Below, in pieces: positions 44,239-55,838 of a DNA stretch of 64,000 nt. Made by a program: the position numbers and the translations under genes. Origin of the DNA: Bugula neritina (taxonomy: Eukaryota > Bryozoa > Gymnolaemata > Cheilostomatida > Bugulidae); contig OZ037765.1 in NCBI GenBank assembly GCA_964035545.1, forward strand, positions 17,354,698 to 17,418,697, given 5' to 3'. Each line of letters opens with the position of its first letter. The stretch's first letter is position 1. The notes beneath the pieces were generated by a model, which was given only the letters and a program-made list of their open reading frames with translations, did no database searches and was not told the DNA's origin.

Positions 44239-47200
44239 TTTGTCTTGTACTAAAATATATAATTACATAAATTTGTTGAAGCCAACTCCATTGATTAAGC
44301 TGGGGAAAACCAAGCATATCGCGTTACATGATCACATATATAAATATTTTAATACTGAAAACAATGAGTAAATAACTATACTTAACTACTTAATCCTTAA
44401 ATACTATTAAAACAGCAATAGAAAAGCAATAAGTGCGCTCAAAATTCAATAACGTTGTTAATGCTTATTTTATTGATTGTCTAGGAGGCAGGAGCTAGGT
44501 TAAATTCAGCTTATAACTAGAGTAAAAACCATTAAGCGTTAATTATAGCGATAGTCTAAAATCTAAATCATGTGGATACTCATTGGTTAGCTAATAATTT
44601 TTACTTCACAGGCCATAGTAGCAGAAATGTCAATACCAACCAAAATGAGTAGAGTCACACTGAATCAGTTAAAAATCAACACCATTCAACCAACTACCAA
44701 TACTACCAATACTACATTATTGAAAACAGATTCAAGAATTTTTACTTCAACCAACAACTAACAATTTTTACTTCAAGCTAACCTAAACCTGACAGTTGGA
44801 GTGCCAACACCAATTTCAATACGATTGAAAACTCTTTAGACCTAAAGATTAACTATCACTAATGTTTGATACTAATTTGAAGTTGTGCCTAACAAGACCA
44901 AACTGTTATTCGAACTACCAGAAGGCTAACTAGCAAATAATTTTGAGAAGAGAAAATACTTAGCCATTCAGCTTGTTGAGATAAACAGTACATAAGGCTA
45001 TAGCCAAAAGTACTATGCATTTATACATCATATGAAAGAAATATTAAACCAGACAGTCCCACAAGGTTATAAGAGAGCCTATTTTCCATTAAAAGACAAA
45101 AAATGCCAAAATATTTTTTGCCAACATGCAAACATCCAATAGACCTTCATACACCTGCCTGGTGCACATTTTTTGGAAAAACAATGATATAATTGATCAT
45201 TTTTCTCTAGTGAAAAAACCAGCCTTCAGAAAGGTTGTTAAACAGTAGATCAGATAATAAACCCATGAAACATACGAGATATTGAAGGGAGGTTTTTAGT
45301 GCCAAGTCACGAAGCTTTGAATATGAACTGTTGAAAGTACAACCAAATAGAAGCATGATCTATATGATACTGCAGCTACTACTAAGTTGCTGCCTCATAA
45401 CGTAAACAAACATGGCCAAAATTGATTACGAGTTAACACTCCATGGTATTTTCACTTCAATTACTCTACCTTAAGTATTGTTAAATTTATTTTATTGACA
45501 TAAAAGCTATAGCGATAGAAAATATTATTATATGTAAAACTACAACTAGTGCTACTAGGCCTTATGCTTTTTAGTTTGCTTTGTAGCCTATGTATTTGAA
45601 TAGAGCTTCAGCTTGGTTATAAATAATATAATAGTGATAGTAATAAGAAATGTGAGGATGAACCATTAAATTCAATGTAATTGCAAACAATCATTATGAT
45701 GATGATGCATTATTAATATTATTCAGCATTTATAATAGCCATTTAATTTCAATATTCACACTATGTTTTCCTTCTTTCATAAATATAAATAGCAACTAAT
45801 AAATAGCAATTGTAATACAATAAATAAATAAATTCATAATCAATAATATCAAATAATATCAATAAGTTAAATCCCCATTATGACTATTATTCTTATAACA
45901 GTATTAGTAATACTAATACTAATAGTGTTTTTATACACATACGGTATACACATAATTATTGATGTTTATATTAAATTTGGTACAAATATTAATAATTGCA
46001 TATAATTCTTATAAAAATAATTAATGGTAATTACTAATGCTGATCATGATGTTCTCAAAGTTAAAACTCATTTTTTAATAATTCATCAACTGCCAATGAA
46101 GTGAATGATGAAATTGAATAACACACGGACAAAACTTCACAAAAATATTGCTAAATAATATTCATATTCATATCAACTTATAACATCAACAATAATTTAT
46201 AAATAATATAATATAAATATATTAATTATAAATCTTTTTATATAAAATTAAATATGATGATAAATCTAAAGTGATAAGGATGAAAATTGATAACATAAAA
46301 TTAAACATAAGTCTAAGATATTGAGAATTATTATAATTGGTAATAGTATTACTATTACTATTAGTATACTTACACTGTGAAAAGTCTGTGCTAGTTAGTA
46401 GTAGTAGTAGTAGTACTCTACTAGTAGTAGTACTAGTAGTAGTTAGCCTAGGGCTAGTGACACTGACAGTGTTGAGTGTTGCTGTTGTAATCACTATCAG
46501 TAATGATGAGTTGCAATGTCAATATGAACATCAACATGTATATTCAAAAAGGACTCCTTAGGCTTACATTGAACTGAAGGCATTATGACCTGGTTCTCAT
46601 CACCGTGCCTGACAGTGTGACTATGAGAATGAGCACCACTCTCACTATCAGTATCAGTATGACTTGGTAAATGTAATTCAATTTGAATTTGTCTTTTAGT
46701 TTGCCCAAGACTAACTACAAGAGCATGAAACGATCAACAGTAATGAAGTAGATCGTAGAGTTAGGCAATAATATAAAATTTAATTATATATTAATGAAAT
46801 TGAATGGTGGAGAGAGAGCCTAGTATAAATGCAGCAGCTGGTTCCTTCTGACTCAGACTTGGGCTTTCGGTTTAAGTGAGAAGCAAGGCATCTTCGTCAA
46901 TGGCCCACACAAAAACTATAATTTTGGAGATGATTTAATTTGCGTTGAGCAACTGTTTTATAGAGGAGACAACTGAAGTTTTACTAAAATATGAGGGAGA
47001 TAACTCCTGTCGTTAGTTGAAGATAATAATATTATGCTGTCAATACTGTCCAATAACAAAAGCTCATTATAACCACTAAATATTTTTGTTCATAGAAATA
47101 CTATTGTAGTGCAAGTTGTTTTGCCCATTGACTTTTTAAATCTGATTAATTGAAAATATCTGATAGTTATATGACATGATCAATGCGCAATCTTTTCAAT

Positions 47201-49582
47201 CTACCTAAAACAATTGCTTTAAAAAAATGCCTTTTCAATCAGGTTCCATTTCAAACTCTGTTGCAGTGCTTTACTTTTAGATAGCCATGCAGATTTGCTG
47301 TGGAACATTTCTCATAGCTGCACCAAAAGCCATACAAAGCACATTCCAGAGTCTGGGCGAGATTGTAATATTGCTGGAATGCATCTATTGAGTAGTGGCA
47401 AACTGTTGATCAACACTCATGCTTATGTTGGCTGCCTTTTTGCACAAGTGCAAGCAAGAAATGTTTATACTTTAGCAATTGGTGCAAGCATACTAAAATA
47501 TTATCCATGTAAAACCATAAACATGCTACCATGAGCCTTTTAGAGTGAATGAAATACCTAAATATTGAATCTTTGATATTTGGGTATTTCATTAAAGTAA
47601 TGATAGTTTAGCAAACATATGTAAGCTCAACATTTCAGAGGGGAAAATTGTGGTAATGTTTCAAGTTTGAAATTCAAATTTTTGAGAAAATAATTGAGCA
47701 ATTATGATTGGAAGGTTGTTAAAATATTTATGCCTTGCTACATTGATTTTATTTTCAGTGATCCATTTTTGCTGGCTGGGGGCTTTTAGTGAGTTAACTC
47801 GAAGGAGAAACCAATGATGGCTGTAACAGTGAGTCAATTCATCAAAATTTCTATTTCAACATAATATTTCCGCTGATATATTTTCAAAAACTGTGTCAAT
47901 ACCGAAAATACGCCTAAAGCTGGAGGTCAATTTTGTCAACCTATAACTGTTGATTGAAGTTCAGAGCTTCAGGTTAGAGGTTAGGGTCAGTAGAAGGAAT
48001 AGACAACAAGAAACAATTGTAAGACGCGCCCACTGTAAACTCACGCTCCAGCTAGTTTATTCTTTATAGTCGCTAGCTTGGATTATAATTATTACTTATA
48101 CTAGTTATAGTTACACTAAAAGTAAATAGCCCAGTTGCTGACAGGAAAACTTGAAATAAATTAGACATAATATTTATATGGCGTTGCCATATTAAATTGG
48201 ATACTACACAGTTGCACTCGTAGTGAGAGTCTCATTGTTTTATGGAATTTTTATTGTAGAATAATTAGTAATTACTTATGTTATTTAGTATTACTATTTA
48301 CTTACTCTTAGTTATAGTTATTACTATAACATTAACTATTACTATTAGTATTAACTATTTACTTATAGTTATTAGTAATTATAAATTACTATTACTATTA
48401 GTAATAGTAATAGTATTACTATTAGTATAAGTATTAGTATTACTATTAGTATTACTATTACTGTATTACTAATACAGTAATAGTAATACTAATAGTAATA
48501 CTAATACTTATACTAATAGTAATACTAATACTATTAGTATAACTATAAGTATTAGTATAACTATTACTATTAGTATTATTATAACTATTACTATTAGTAT
48601 TATATATTAAATAATTAATACACTATAGTATTTGTTTTTTATAGTATTATTATTACTATTAGTATTAGTGTAACTATAAGTATTACTCATTAGACATTAC
48701 TGTATTAGTATTACTATTAGTATTACTAATACTAATAGTAATACTATAATAATAATTATTAGTTTTAGTATTACTATTAGTATTACTATTAGTATGATTA
48801 TTACTATTACTATAAGTATAAGTATAACTGTTGGTATAACTAAAACTTATGCTATAACTTTAACTATTTAAGTAACTATAGTGAGACTGAGAGTAAAAGT
48901 ATTACAGTCTGTAGCTATTTAAGTAAGTGAATGGAAGTAAGTGAATAGTTTAACTCTATACCTATAGGCATGGTGATAGTCTGTAAGACTAAGTATTATA
49001 ATTTTACTTTTATAATTTGCAGTTTTAGTTATTTATGATTAAATTCAATGTCAATTACTATTAGTATTGGTATTACCTACAAGTACATTTACTGATTCTC
49101 ATTCTGATTCTGAAACTCTAACTTTTAAGTTAAACTATTAAACTGACTAACTGTAGCAATAAATTTTAGTAATCTAATTATAATATAATAATTATAATAG
49201 TAATAGACACCCTCATATTGATATTGATATTCATAGGCCTAGGGCATAGAGTTAGATTTAGAGTTTACACTCACAGGCAGTGAAGGTTGGTGTTGCTTAA
49301 TCATTTAAAAAACATTTAATTTTATCTCATTAACCAACTATAAATTAAAATATAACTATTATTATCATACTCATAGTAATAAGTTATGCTTCATATTCTA
49401 CTACTCGATAAATGATATTCAATTTAAAGTAAATATTGGATCATATTCTTTGAATACTTATATTTCACACATTAAGTAAATTCCCAAAGCAATATAAATA
49501 TAAATCCAACTATAAACACAGTATCAAATTCTATCATCTGAACTTGTTTTCTAAAGTAAGGTTATCGTAATCTTGCTTTCAG
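44239..49582. other. Large spacer with simple repeats
   Basis: Contains the upstream regions of NHE8 (minus) and EMRE (plus). The main content is a hexamer-type repeat field at 48270-48840 (TATTAC/TATTAG units), TAG-triplet repeats at 46390-46445, and cryptically simple sequence at 45700-46330. The open frames at 46222-46561 are translations of repeats. The 79-codon frame at 47295 has no support. Confidence 0.55.
48270..48840. repeat. TATTAC/TATTAG hexamer field
   Basis: About 570 bases built almost wholly from hexamers TATTAC, TATTAG and their complements, switching strand sense several times and therefore full of short palindromes such as TACTAATAGTA. The same motif appears at 31070-31150, 45900-45925, 52620-52795 and 61860-61960. 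Confidence 0.85.
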
Positions 49583-49590
49583 TGTTAGCC

Positions 49591-49899
49591 ATGGCGTCCA
49601 AAGTAATGTCTAAAGTGTTGACTCCTCCAAGAGCCAAGTCTTTGCTTTCCAGTTCGACTGTGCTTACCAAACCATCTCTTCCCAAAAATCTCAATGCATT
49701 TATGACTATTGAAAGAACCGCTGTTACTTCTGCTGATGGAAAGATTCTTTCCGAACCATTTAAAGTTAGACTTGGACTGCTAAAGATTTTTGTAGTAGCT
49801 ATACCTGGCATACTGCTTGGGGCTACAATTGCAAAAAATGGTGCGGCATGGCTAGAGGAAAATGAAATATTTATTCCTGATGATGACGACGATGACTAA
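49591..49899 (+). CDS. SMDT1: EMRE, essential MCU regulator
   Basis: 102 residues in one coding exon. The frame is open 18 bases upstream, but the first ATG (49591, CC-ATG-G) is the natural start. A clean acceptor (CTTGCTTTCAG, ends 49582) implies an intron in the 5'UTR. EMRE is a single-pass inner mitochondrial membrane protein that joins the calcium uniporter pore MCU to the MICU1/2 gatekeepers. Seen here: a basic, Ser-rich targeting region (residues 1-40), the pre-membrane motif KVRLGLLKIF, a membrane helix with small residues (AIPGILLGATIAKNGAAW), LEENEIFIP and a six-Asp tail. The Asp tail and its spacing from the helix match the family closely; human EMRE is 107 residues. Very sure. Confidence 0.95.
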   Translation: MASKVMSKVLTPPRAKSLLSSSTVLTKPSLPKNLNAFMTIERTAVTSADGKILSEPFKVRLGLLKIFVVAIPGILLGATIAKNGAAWLEENEIFIPDDDDDD

Positions 49900-51059
49900 A
49901 TTTAAAACAAGTGTAAGTGCACTTAATGCTTTCAATTTTAATGCTCAATTTTAGTCTTTCTCATGGTTATTGATATTCAGTGCTATAAGTAATAACTAAT
50001 AAGTATATGACTGCCTGTAGTGATGGTTGGCAGCCATGTTGTGATGTGCAATTGTAGGTGCTAAAATTAAGTATATAGCTTAAAAAATACCATACTACAG
50101 TTTATCATGAAACATGAATAGTGGTTTTCATCAACTAGTGCTAGCTAGTAGTTATAATAGTCATAATATTAATTGCATAATGTAATAGTAATAGTAGTGG
50201 CAGCTATTATACTGTATTTTGAGATTCAAGCTTTTCAATATTCAATACATTTGTGATTCAATCATGCTCAAGGGCTGGGACAACTGAGCTCACAAAGTTA
50301 GAAGTGAGTTTTGTGCATTTGTGCAAACAATTGTCCATTTTGCTCTCTGTTATCTTAATTTCAAGCATTCAGTCAGCAATCTTTAATATTATAGCCTATG
50401 TTTAAATTGGCGATACATGTAAATGAGCAACTTTTTGTTATTTACTTTGCGTTCAAAGCTTTTGTAATTCTTGATTATCAACTACAGCTATTAACTTTTT
50501 ATGTCTAGCCATTGTTTTAATATTAAACTGTAAATTTCTTATGCTAAAATAGTTCATAGAGCTCAAATTTTGTATTAAACGGTCTTTGCAGATAGCTGAA
50601 TCTTACTGCTGTTTTATTTCATAGCTGAAATTTTATGTCAATTTCAACTCCTCTAGCTCTGATATATAAATTATGCAAGAGTTCTGATGTACCAGGTTTT
50701 AATAAGTTAAAATTGGGTATCAGGTGTATAATTTTAGTATATTAGACCACCTATTATCCTTACTCTTGTTGACGTTATTTTGAATATGTTTAGATTATAT
50801 TTGGAATGCCGAGGTATAAAAGGGCTTAAAATTAAGATTTCTCAAGTATTATTATATTGTTTACATTTTGCAATTTAAATTATTTATAATTTATGTTTAT
50901 AATCATTGAAATTGATATAAATCATTTGGAGTTTTCTACTCTCCTAAAATCTGTTGTGAAGATTTGTGCAGTTTCAAACATAGTTGACCCTAAAACTGTT
51001 TTTGATTAGCTAATAATAAATCTTGCAAGATTTTAGCTTTAAAGTACTTTAAAATATTA
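49900..51059. other. Spacer after EMRE
   Basis: AT-rich, includes the presumed EMRE 3'UTR. No gene or clear repeat seen. Confidence 0.5.
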
Positions 51060-53222
51060 GGGCGCTTTCGGATTCCCTACGCGTAGGGGTAACTGTAGGC
51101 CCTACGCGATGCCCATTCGGCAACCATCACGTGTAGGGCGCAATTATTCGAGCAATTACAGTAATTTTCCTCTGACATTGCGTCATTTTTGTAAACGAGT
51201 GTAAGCGATAGAATAGGTAGTTACCCCTACGCGTACCCGGGGTACTCGTGGTTACCGAACACGAGTACCCTTGCATTGATCTGAGTATTAGCCTTAGTAA
51301 CCAATAGCCCACACTATGATTTTAAAGCTACATTAGCGAAACCATTCGCAGAAAGAATGTTTGTATAACTACCGCTCAACTGCTGTTTTCTCCAATGTAC
51401 TTTTCTTTTATTATACTAGCAGCTAAACTTTGGTATATGATCTAGTTCGCAAGCTGAATAATATTAATTACTACTTGAAGTTATCGTTACTTTAAACCAA
51501 CAGAACAAAATATTTATTTCATCATTCATTCAATGTTTCAATTACATTGTTTATATTTTTCTACAACCTGAAATTATTATATGATATTTTAGCCTGGTTA
51601 GTAGCTGTATGCCTTGCTACCGTGTACATACTCTGATACAAGGAGAAGACAATTTTACATTTAAGTGTTGCAACTCGCCAAAATTCAAATAAAATGCTTT
51701 TCTCATTTATGCATGTGAAGCCTAGAATGCTACTAACCCAATAGAAATAAGTCATTCTATAACTTGATAATAACAATAAAAATACAATGGTGACAACAGC
51801 GTGTTGTAACTACACAATTGAAGTTATATGGCAATATATGAGATGCTTGGATTAGCCTAAATAACACTAATGGCCTAAATTAGAGAAAAATAGCTAGTAG
51901 GCCTATATACATAGTACTAGAGCAGTGAGTGAAGATTTATAACTTAAAGAAGAAATAGTACATTACAAAATCCACAAGGCATTATCAAAATACCTGAATG
52001 ATTATAACGATGGTAAACAACATTGTATATGTTCTATTATAGCAACACAATATGAATAGAACAGAAATGTAATTTTACAGCAAAAATTATATTGAATGAC
52101 TAAAAAACATTGATAAAGAAATTTTGGCAAATCTGCAGAATGTCAGGACAGCCACATTTACTAGCACTCCTCAGTAGCACCTGTCAAGTCATTGGCAAAT
52201 CTGCTTCTCCATCCCATCGACTCAGACTAAAAGGAAAACAAGAAGTTATACACTAAAACCAAAAAGTAAAATACAGTAATTTAGAATATCAATCATACAA
52301 TTGCAGGATTAAAACTATCAACTATTATAATATTTGCGTTTAATAAAACTTTAATATTTCATGAAATCCAATGCTATCAAATTCAATAATATTATTTATA
52401 TTAATATTATATTCATGAACATAACTATTTATAATTGTTAAGTATAATTAAATTTCATAGTAATACTGATATAATTTAGTGATAGGTGACAATCATAATG
52501 ATAATCAATAAGTATAACGATAATGATGATAATAATAATTATAATTATTATTATAATGCAAATAATCATAATGTTAAACTTAATCATAATGATAATGTTA
52601 TGTTTATTACAAATACAATAACAATAACAATTACTATTACTATTAGTATTAGTATAACTATAAGTATAAGTATTACTATTAGTATTAGTATTACATTTAC
52701 TATTACTAGTATTACTATTAGTATTACTATTAGTATTAGTATTAGTATTAGTATTACTATTAGTATTAGTATTACTATTAGTATTAGTATTACTTCTTTT
52801 ATAATTATTCTAAATATGAAATAAAAATTTAAAGTGATGTCTTACAATTATACTTTCAATTAGACTATGCATCATTTCAAGACCAATATTGAACAATTTT
52901 TGAAGTTACCTGATAAAGCTTGGAGTTCAAGTAACAAACTCGCAGGCCACAGCAATAATAATACTATTAAAATTAGTAGTTCCCGCCCAGCGCGTGCTAT
53001 GAAAATAAATGTCGATACTTGTGCAGTCAGTAAGGTCGAAGGTCATATTAAATACTTGTTGCCCTACTCGATGAGTGCTACGTGCACCCCTATGCGATGC
53101 ATTCGGTAGCCAACGCGTACCCCATCAAAAAAGAAGCTCATCGAGGGGTACTCGACGGAGAGAAAGTGAGCAAATTCATCGATGAGCCCAGTAGGCTACG
53201 CGTAGGGAATCCGAAAGCGCCC
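51060..53222. mobile_element. 2163-bp non-autonomous transposon, Harbinger-like ends
   Basis: The first and last 27 bases are perfect inverted repeats (start GGGCGCTTTCGGATTCCCTA), flanked by TTA on both sides (51057-51059, 53223-53225), a 3-bp target duplication typical of PIF/Harbinger. Subterminal GC-rich segments repeat CTACGCG/CGCGTAG and GGTACTCG, including a hairpin GGTACTCGTG...CACGAGTACC at about 51240-51270. The middle is AT-rich with a TATTAC/TATTAG field. No transposase frame visible; the 80-codon frame at 52867 is unconvincing. Confidence 0.85.
52616..52797. repeat. TATTAC/TATTAG field inside the transposon
   Basis: About 180 bases of ATTACTATTAGT-type units. The 112-codon frame across it (52486-52824) is only a translation of the repeat (ITISIS). 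Confidence 0.85.
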
Positions 53223-54093
53223 TTAATATTCAAGTAATGTGGTTTCTAAAAGTTGTTTAGAATTGAAAAGGCTAGTATAATTGACTAGACTTTAGAGTAT
53301 GTAAGTATTTTCTTAAAACTAAATTAATAGAATTTTGAACTATGGAGATACTGTAATTATTTTACTTTGTCGTATAAACTTGGGATTGTATCCTCCTGTT
53401 TTACATATCCACATTCTTTTGTCTTAAGGAGTGCAATATGCATTATATTACTGTAATTTAGTGATTCAACTATTAAATAATGAATGTTATCTGCTGGTAT
53501 TGGATAAAATAGTTGTACGGAGCTAGCTATAGTTTAAAGTTTCCTCTGTTGCATAATACATGTATTGTAAAGTTTAAAGAAATACACTTTAGTAATAATT
53601 ATTGCTCTCAGAGGACCTTTGTTTTCAAAAACCAGGCCAACATTAAAACAAGTTTTATATTGACTAATTTAATTTCTATACAAAAAGTGTTATTGTTAAC
53701 TTGGGTAGAAAAGGTTGAGCTGTGTGCGGTACTTAGCTGCTTATTCTAATGCTGCCATAGATTGTGCAGTGCAACTTTTCACCTGTGGTATGTTATGCTT
53801 TTATTTAATTCTTATTTTCTTTAACAGCAATGACAAATAAATTAGCTACAATTACTTCATTCTTTATCTACCCACTTTACTAGATTATCCCACTCTGATA
53901 CAATAAAGTCTCATGCGGTTTAATGAATTTATTTTAGGTGTTTGGAGAGAGTAAACAACAGCCTTTTGACTTCATTGTGTAATCAAACCAACTTATTAGC
54001 TAGCATCTGAATAGTTCAACAGCAGTATTTACTTGGGAGCTCTTGAGTTGCAGTTTTGGAAATATTATTGGTTAGTTTTAAATACCTTAAATT
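53223..54093. other. Spacer before the serine-rich gene
   Basis: AT-rich; should include promoter and 5'UTR of the gene starting at 54094. An open frame of 78 codons at 53513 has no support. Confidence 0.5.
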
Positions 54094-55020
54094 ATGCCTG
54101 GTAATAGAGTTCCACAAAACTCTGCTTCTAGCACTCATCAACGGATATTAACAGATCTTCAGACAGTGTATCAGAAGATAATACACACTGGTGGACCACT
54201 CTTTCCTCTTAGATCCAAGGACAGTGTTAAATCTACCCGCTCATCAACAGCTCATTCTAAAAACAGACTTTTGGTTCTCTCAGCTAGTCCAGTATCTCCT
54301 AGCAGAGCTAAATCTGCAGGCAGCAAAATTGAGGAAATTGTTATAAAACCTCTTTGTATACATGATAGGAACATATCATTGTCTAGAAGTTGGAGGCATC
54401 CTTCCTCTCTACCGTCTTCAAGTGGTAGTGTTATTTCTGTTGACTTTGGTTCAAATAGTAACCCTTCTGTCAGCCATTCTCAATTTTCTATAATGCCAGA
54501 TTCTGCTGAACTGTCATCGGCTAGAAGGTGCAGATCTAGTGTGTCTTCTACACCCTCATCTGCAGTTGAATACAGTGAGCAAAGTATTCGCTACGTGGCT
54601 GAACAAGTGTCACTGGAACAAGCTAGACAGCTGAAATTAAGATCTAATATCACGGAACATCGTTTAGACAAAAAATATTTTGTTAGCGGTTCAAAAGTAA
54701 AGATAAGAAATCATGCTTTTGTAAAGGAGTCTAGCACCTCCAGTAGAACTAGTTATAAAAAAGGAACCCTTTACCATTGGCAGTCTAAAACACCCAACTC
54801 TAATTTAAATTCTCTCAGTAGGAGAGACTTCCTGGTAAAAGGTAATCAGTTAAAGGACTCTGCTCATGGCGTAGGTTCTTCTAATCGTTCAGCTAGCAGT
54901 CACCGGGATCCCGATGAAACCAGCACTCCAACTGTATCCATACCTACTGCAAGTGCTGCTAATGTAGACGCTGTTGTTTCACCTTCAAATGTTGTATCTA
55001 ACAAACATATTGATGACTAA
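54094..55020 (+). CDS. Unrecognised serine-rich 308-residue protein
   Basis: A single open exon of 308 codons. An in-frame TAA two codons before the ATG fixes the start. About a fifth of residues are Ser; long parts look disordered (SSLPSSSGSVISVDFGSNS, SSVSSTPSSAVEYSE). One likely structured patch is EQSIRYVAEQVSLEQARQL, helical, followed by a basic stretch (LDKKYFVSGSKVKIRNHAF). Pro-Ser motifs near SASPVSPSRAKS suggest phosphorylation by proline-directed kinases (inference). AATAAA at 55066-55071 is 46 bases after the stop, which supports a real transcript. No signal peptide or membrane segment. I do not recognise a family. Confidence 0.72.
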   Translation: MPGNRVPQNSASSTHQRILTDLQTVYQKIIHTGGPLFPLRSKDSVKSTRSSTAHSKNRLLVLSASPVSPSRAKSAGSKIEEIVIKPLCIHDRNISLSRSWRHPSSLPSSSGSVISVDFGSNSNPSVSHSQFSIMPDSAELSSARRCRSSVSSTPSSAVEYSEQSIRYVAEQVSLEQARQLKLRSNITEHRLDKKYFVSGSKVKIRNHAFVKESSTSSRTSYKKGTLYHWQSKTPNSNLNSLSRRDFLVKGNQLKDSAHGVGSSNRSASSHRDPDETSTPTVSIPTASAANVDAVVSPSNVVSNKHIDD

Positions 55021-55065
55021 TTTCGTTGGCAATCACATTGAAGCTATTCCTTGCTCTCTCTAGGT

Positions 55066-55071
55066 AATAAA
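55066..55071 (+). promoter_or_regulatory. Poly(A) signal of the serine-rich gene
   Basis: AATAAA 46 bases past the stop codon at 55018-55020. Confidence 0.55.
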
Positions 55072-55838
55072 ATTAAATTTGTATTGACATTATTTTTCTC
55101 CCATAGATTGTATTTTGTTAAAGCTATCACCAGTAACCTGTAGATATAGACATAAATGAAACCCAATTAGATAATATTGACTAAGTTTACCATGTTTGTT
55201 GTAAGTGTGTCTTTATGTGTGACCAAAACTTCCTACCAACATAACTTGTTTTTAAAGCTCTCTTTTTTCATCATTACTTGAAAATTAAATTTAATGTTTG
55301 ATAACTAATTTAAAATTTAGCTACCAAAAACTAATAGTTTGCTATAAATATTGTATTTAGCCTGATTTTTCAAGAAATTGCAACAGCAAGATACTCGTGT
55401 TAAATCTATGCTGATGCTACCAAGTATTTATATCATTCTCAATAGCTATTAAATTATAAAATTTAGTGATTTGTTTGATAAATATATATTTTTCAACTTT
55501 TAAAATATACGGTAATGATAAATGCATCCAAGATATACTACAATACGTAATTATCAAGAATTATAATGTAACCAGAGGCTAAAGATGTATAATAAATTAA
55601 TATCAGTATTAATTTAATAGCAATAATCGGAACATAATTTATACAAAATATGGAAGATAAAACAATATCAACAAAATAGCAACATTTAATAATATAATAA
55701 GCTATTTTAAAAAGCATATATTGGTCTCTACTATGTATTATTTTAATAGCGTGGTGCAAAATTCTAAATTTAAATTAATATTATTATTGAAATTCACTAA
55801 TTTTTGAAGACTAGATTTTGACTAAACGTGAATAAAGT
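55072..55838. other. Convergent 3' spacer
   Basis: AT-rich stretch between the serine-rich gene (+) and AIP (-). No gene seen; the 73-codon minus frame at 55538 is hydrophobic but looks like chance AT-rich translation. Confidence 0.5.

Noticed and set aside
46222-46561. Overlapping open frames on both strands
   Set aside because: They cover TAG-triplet repeats and cryptically simple sequence; no gene evidence.
47295-47534. 79-codon open frame
   Set aside because: No recognisable domain, no splice or poly(A) context, typical of chance frames here.
52486-52824. 112-codon open frame rich in Ile/Thr/Ser
   Set aside because: Direct translation of the TATTAC/TATTAG repeat field.
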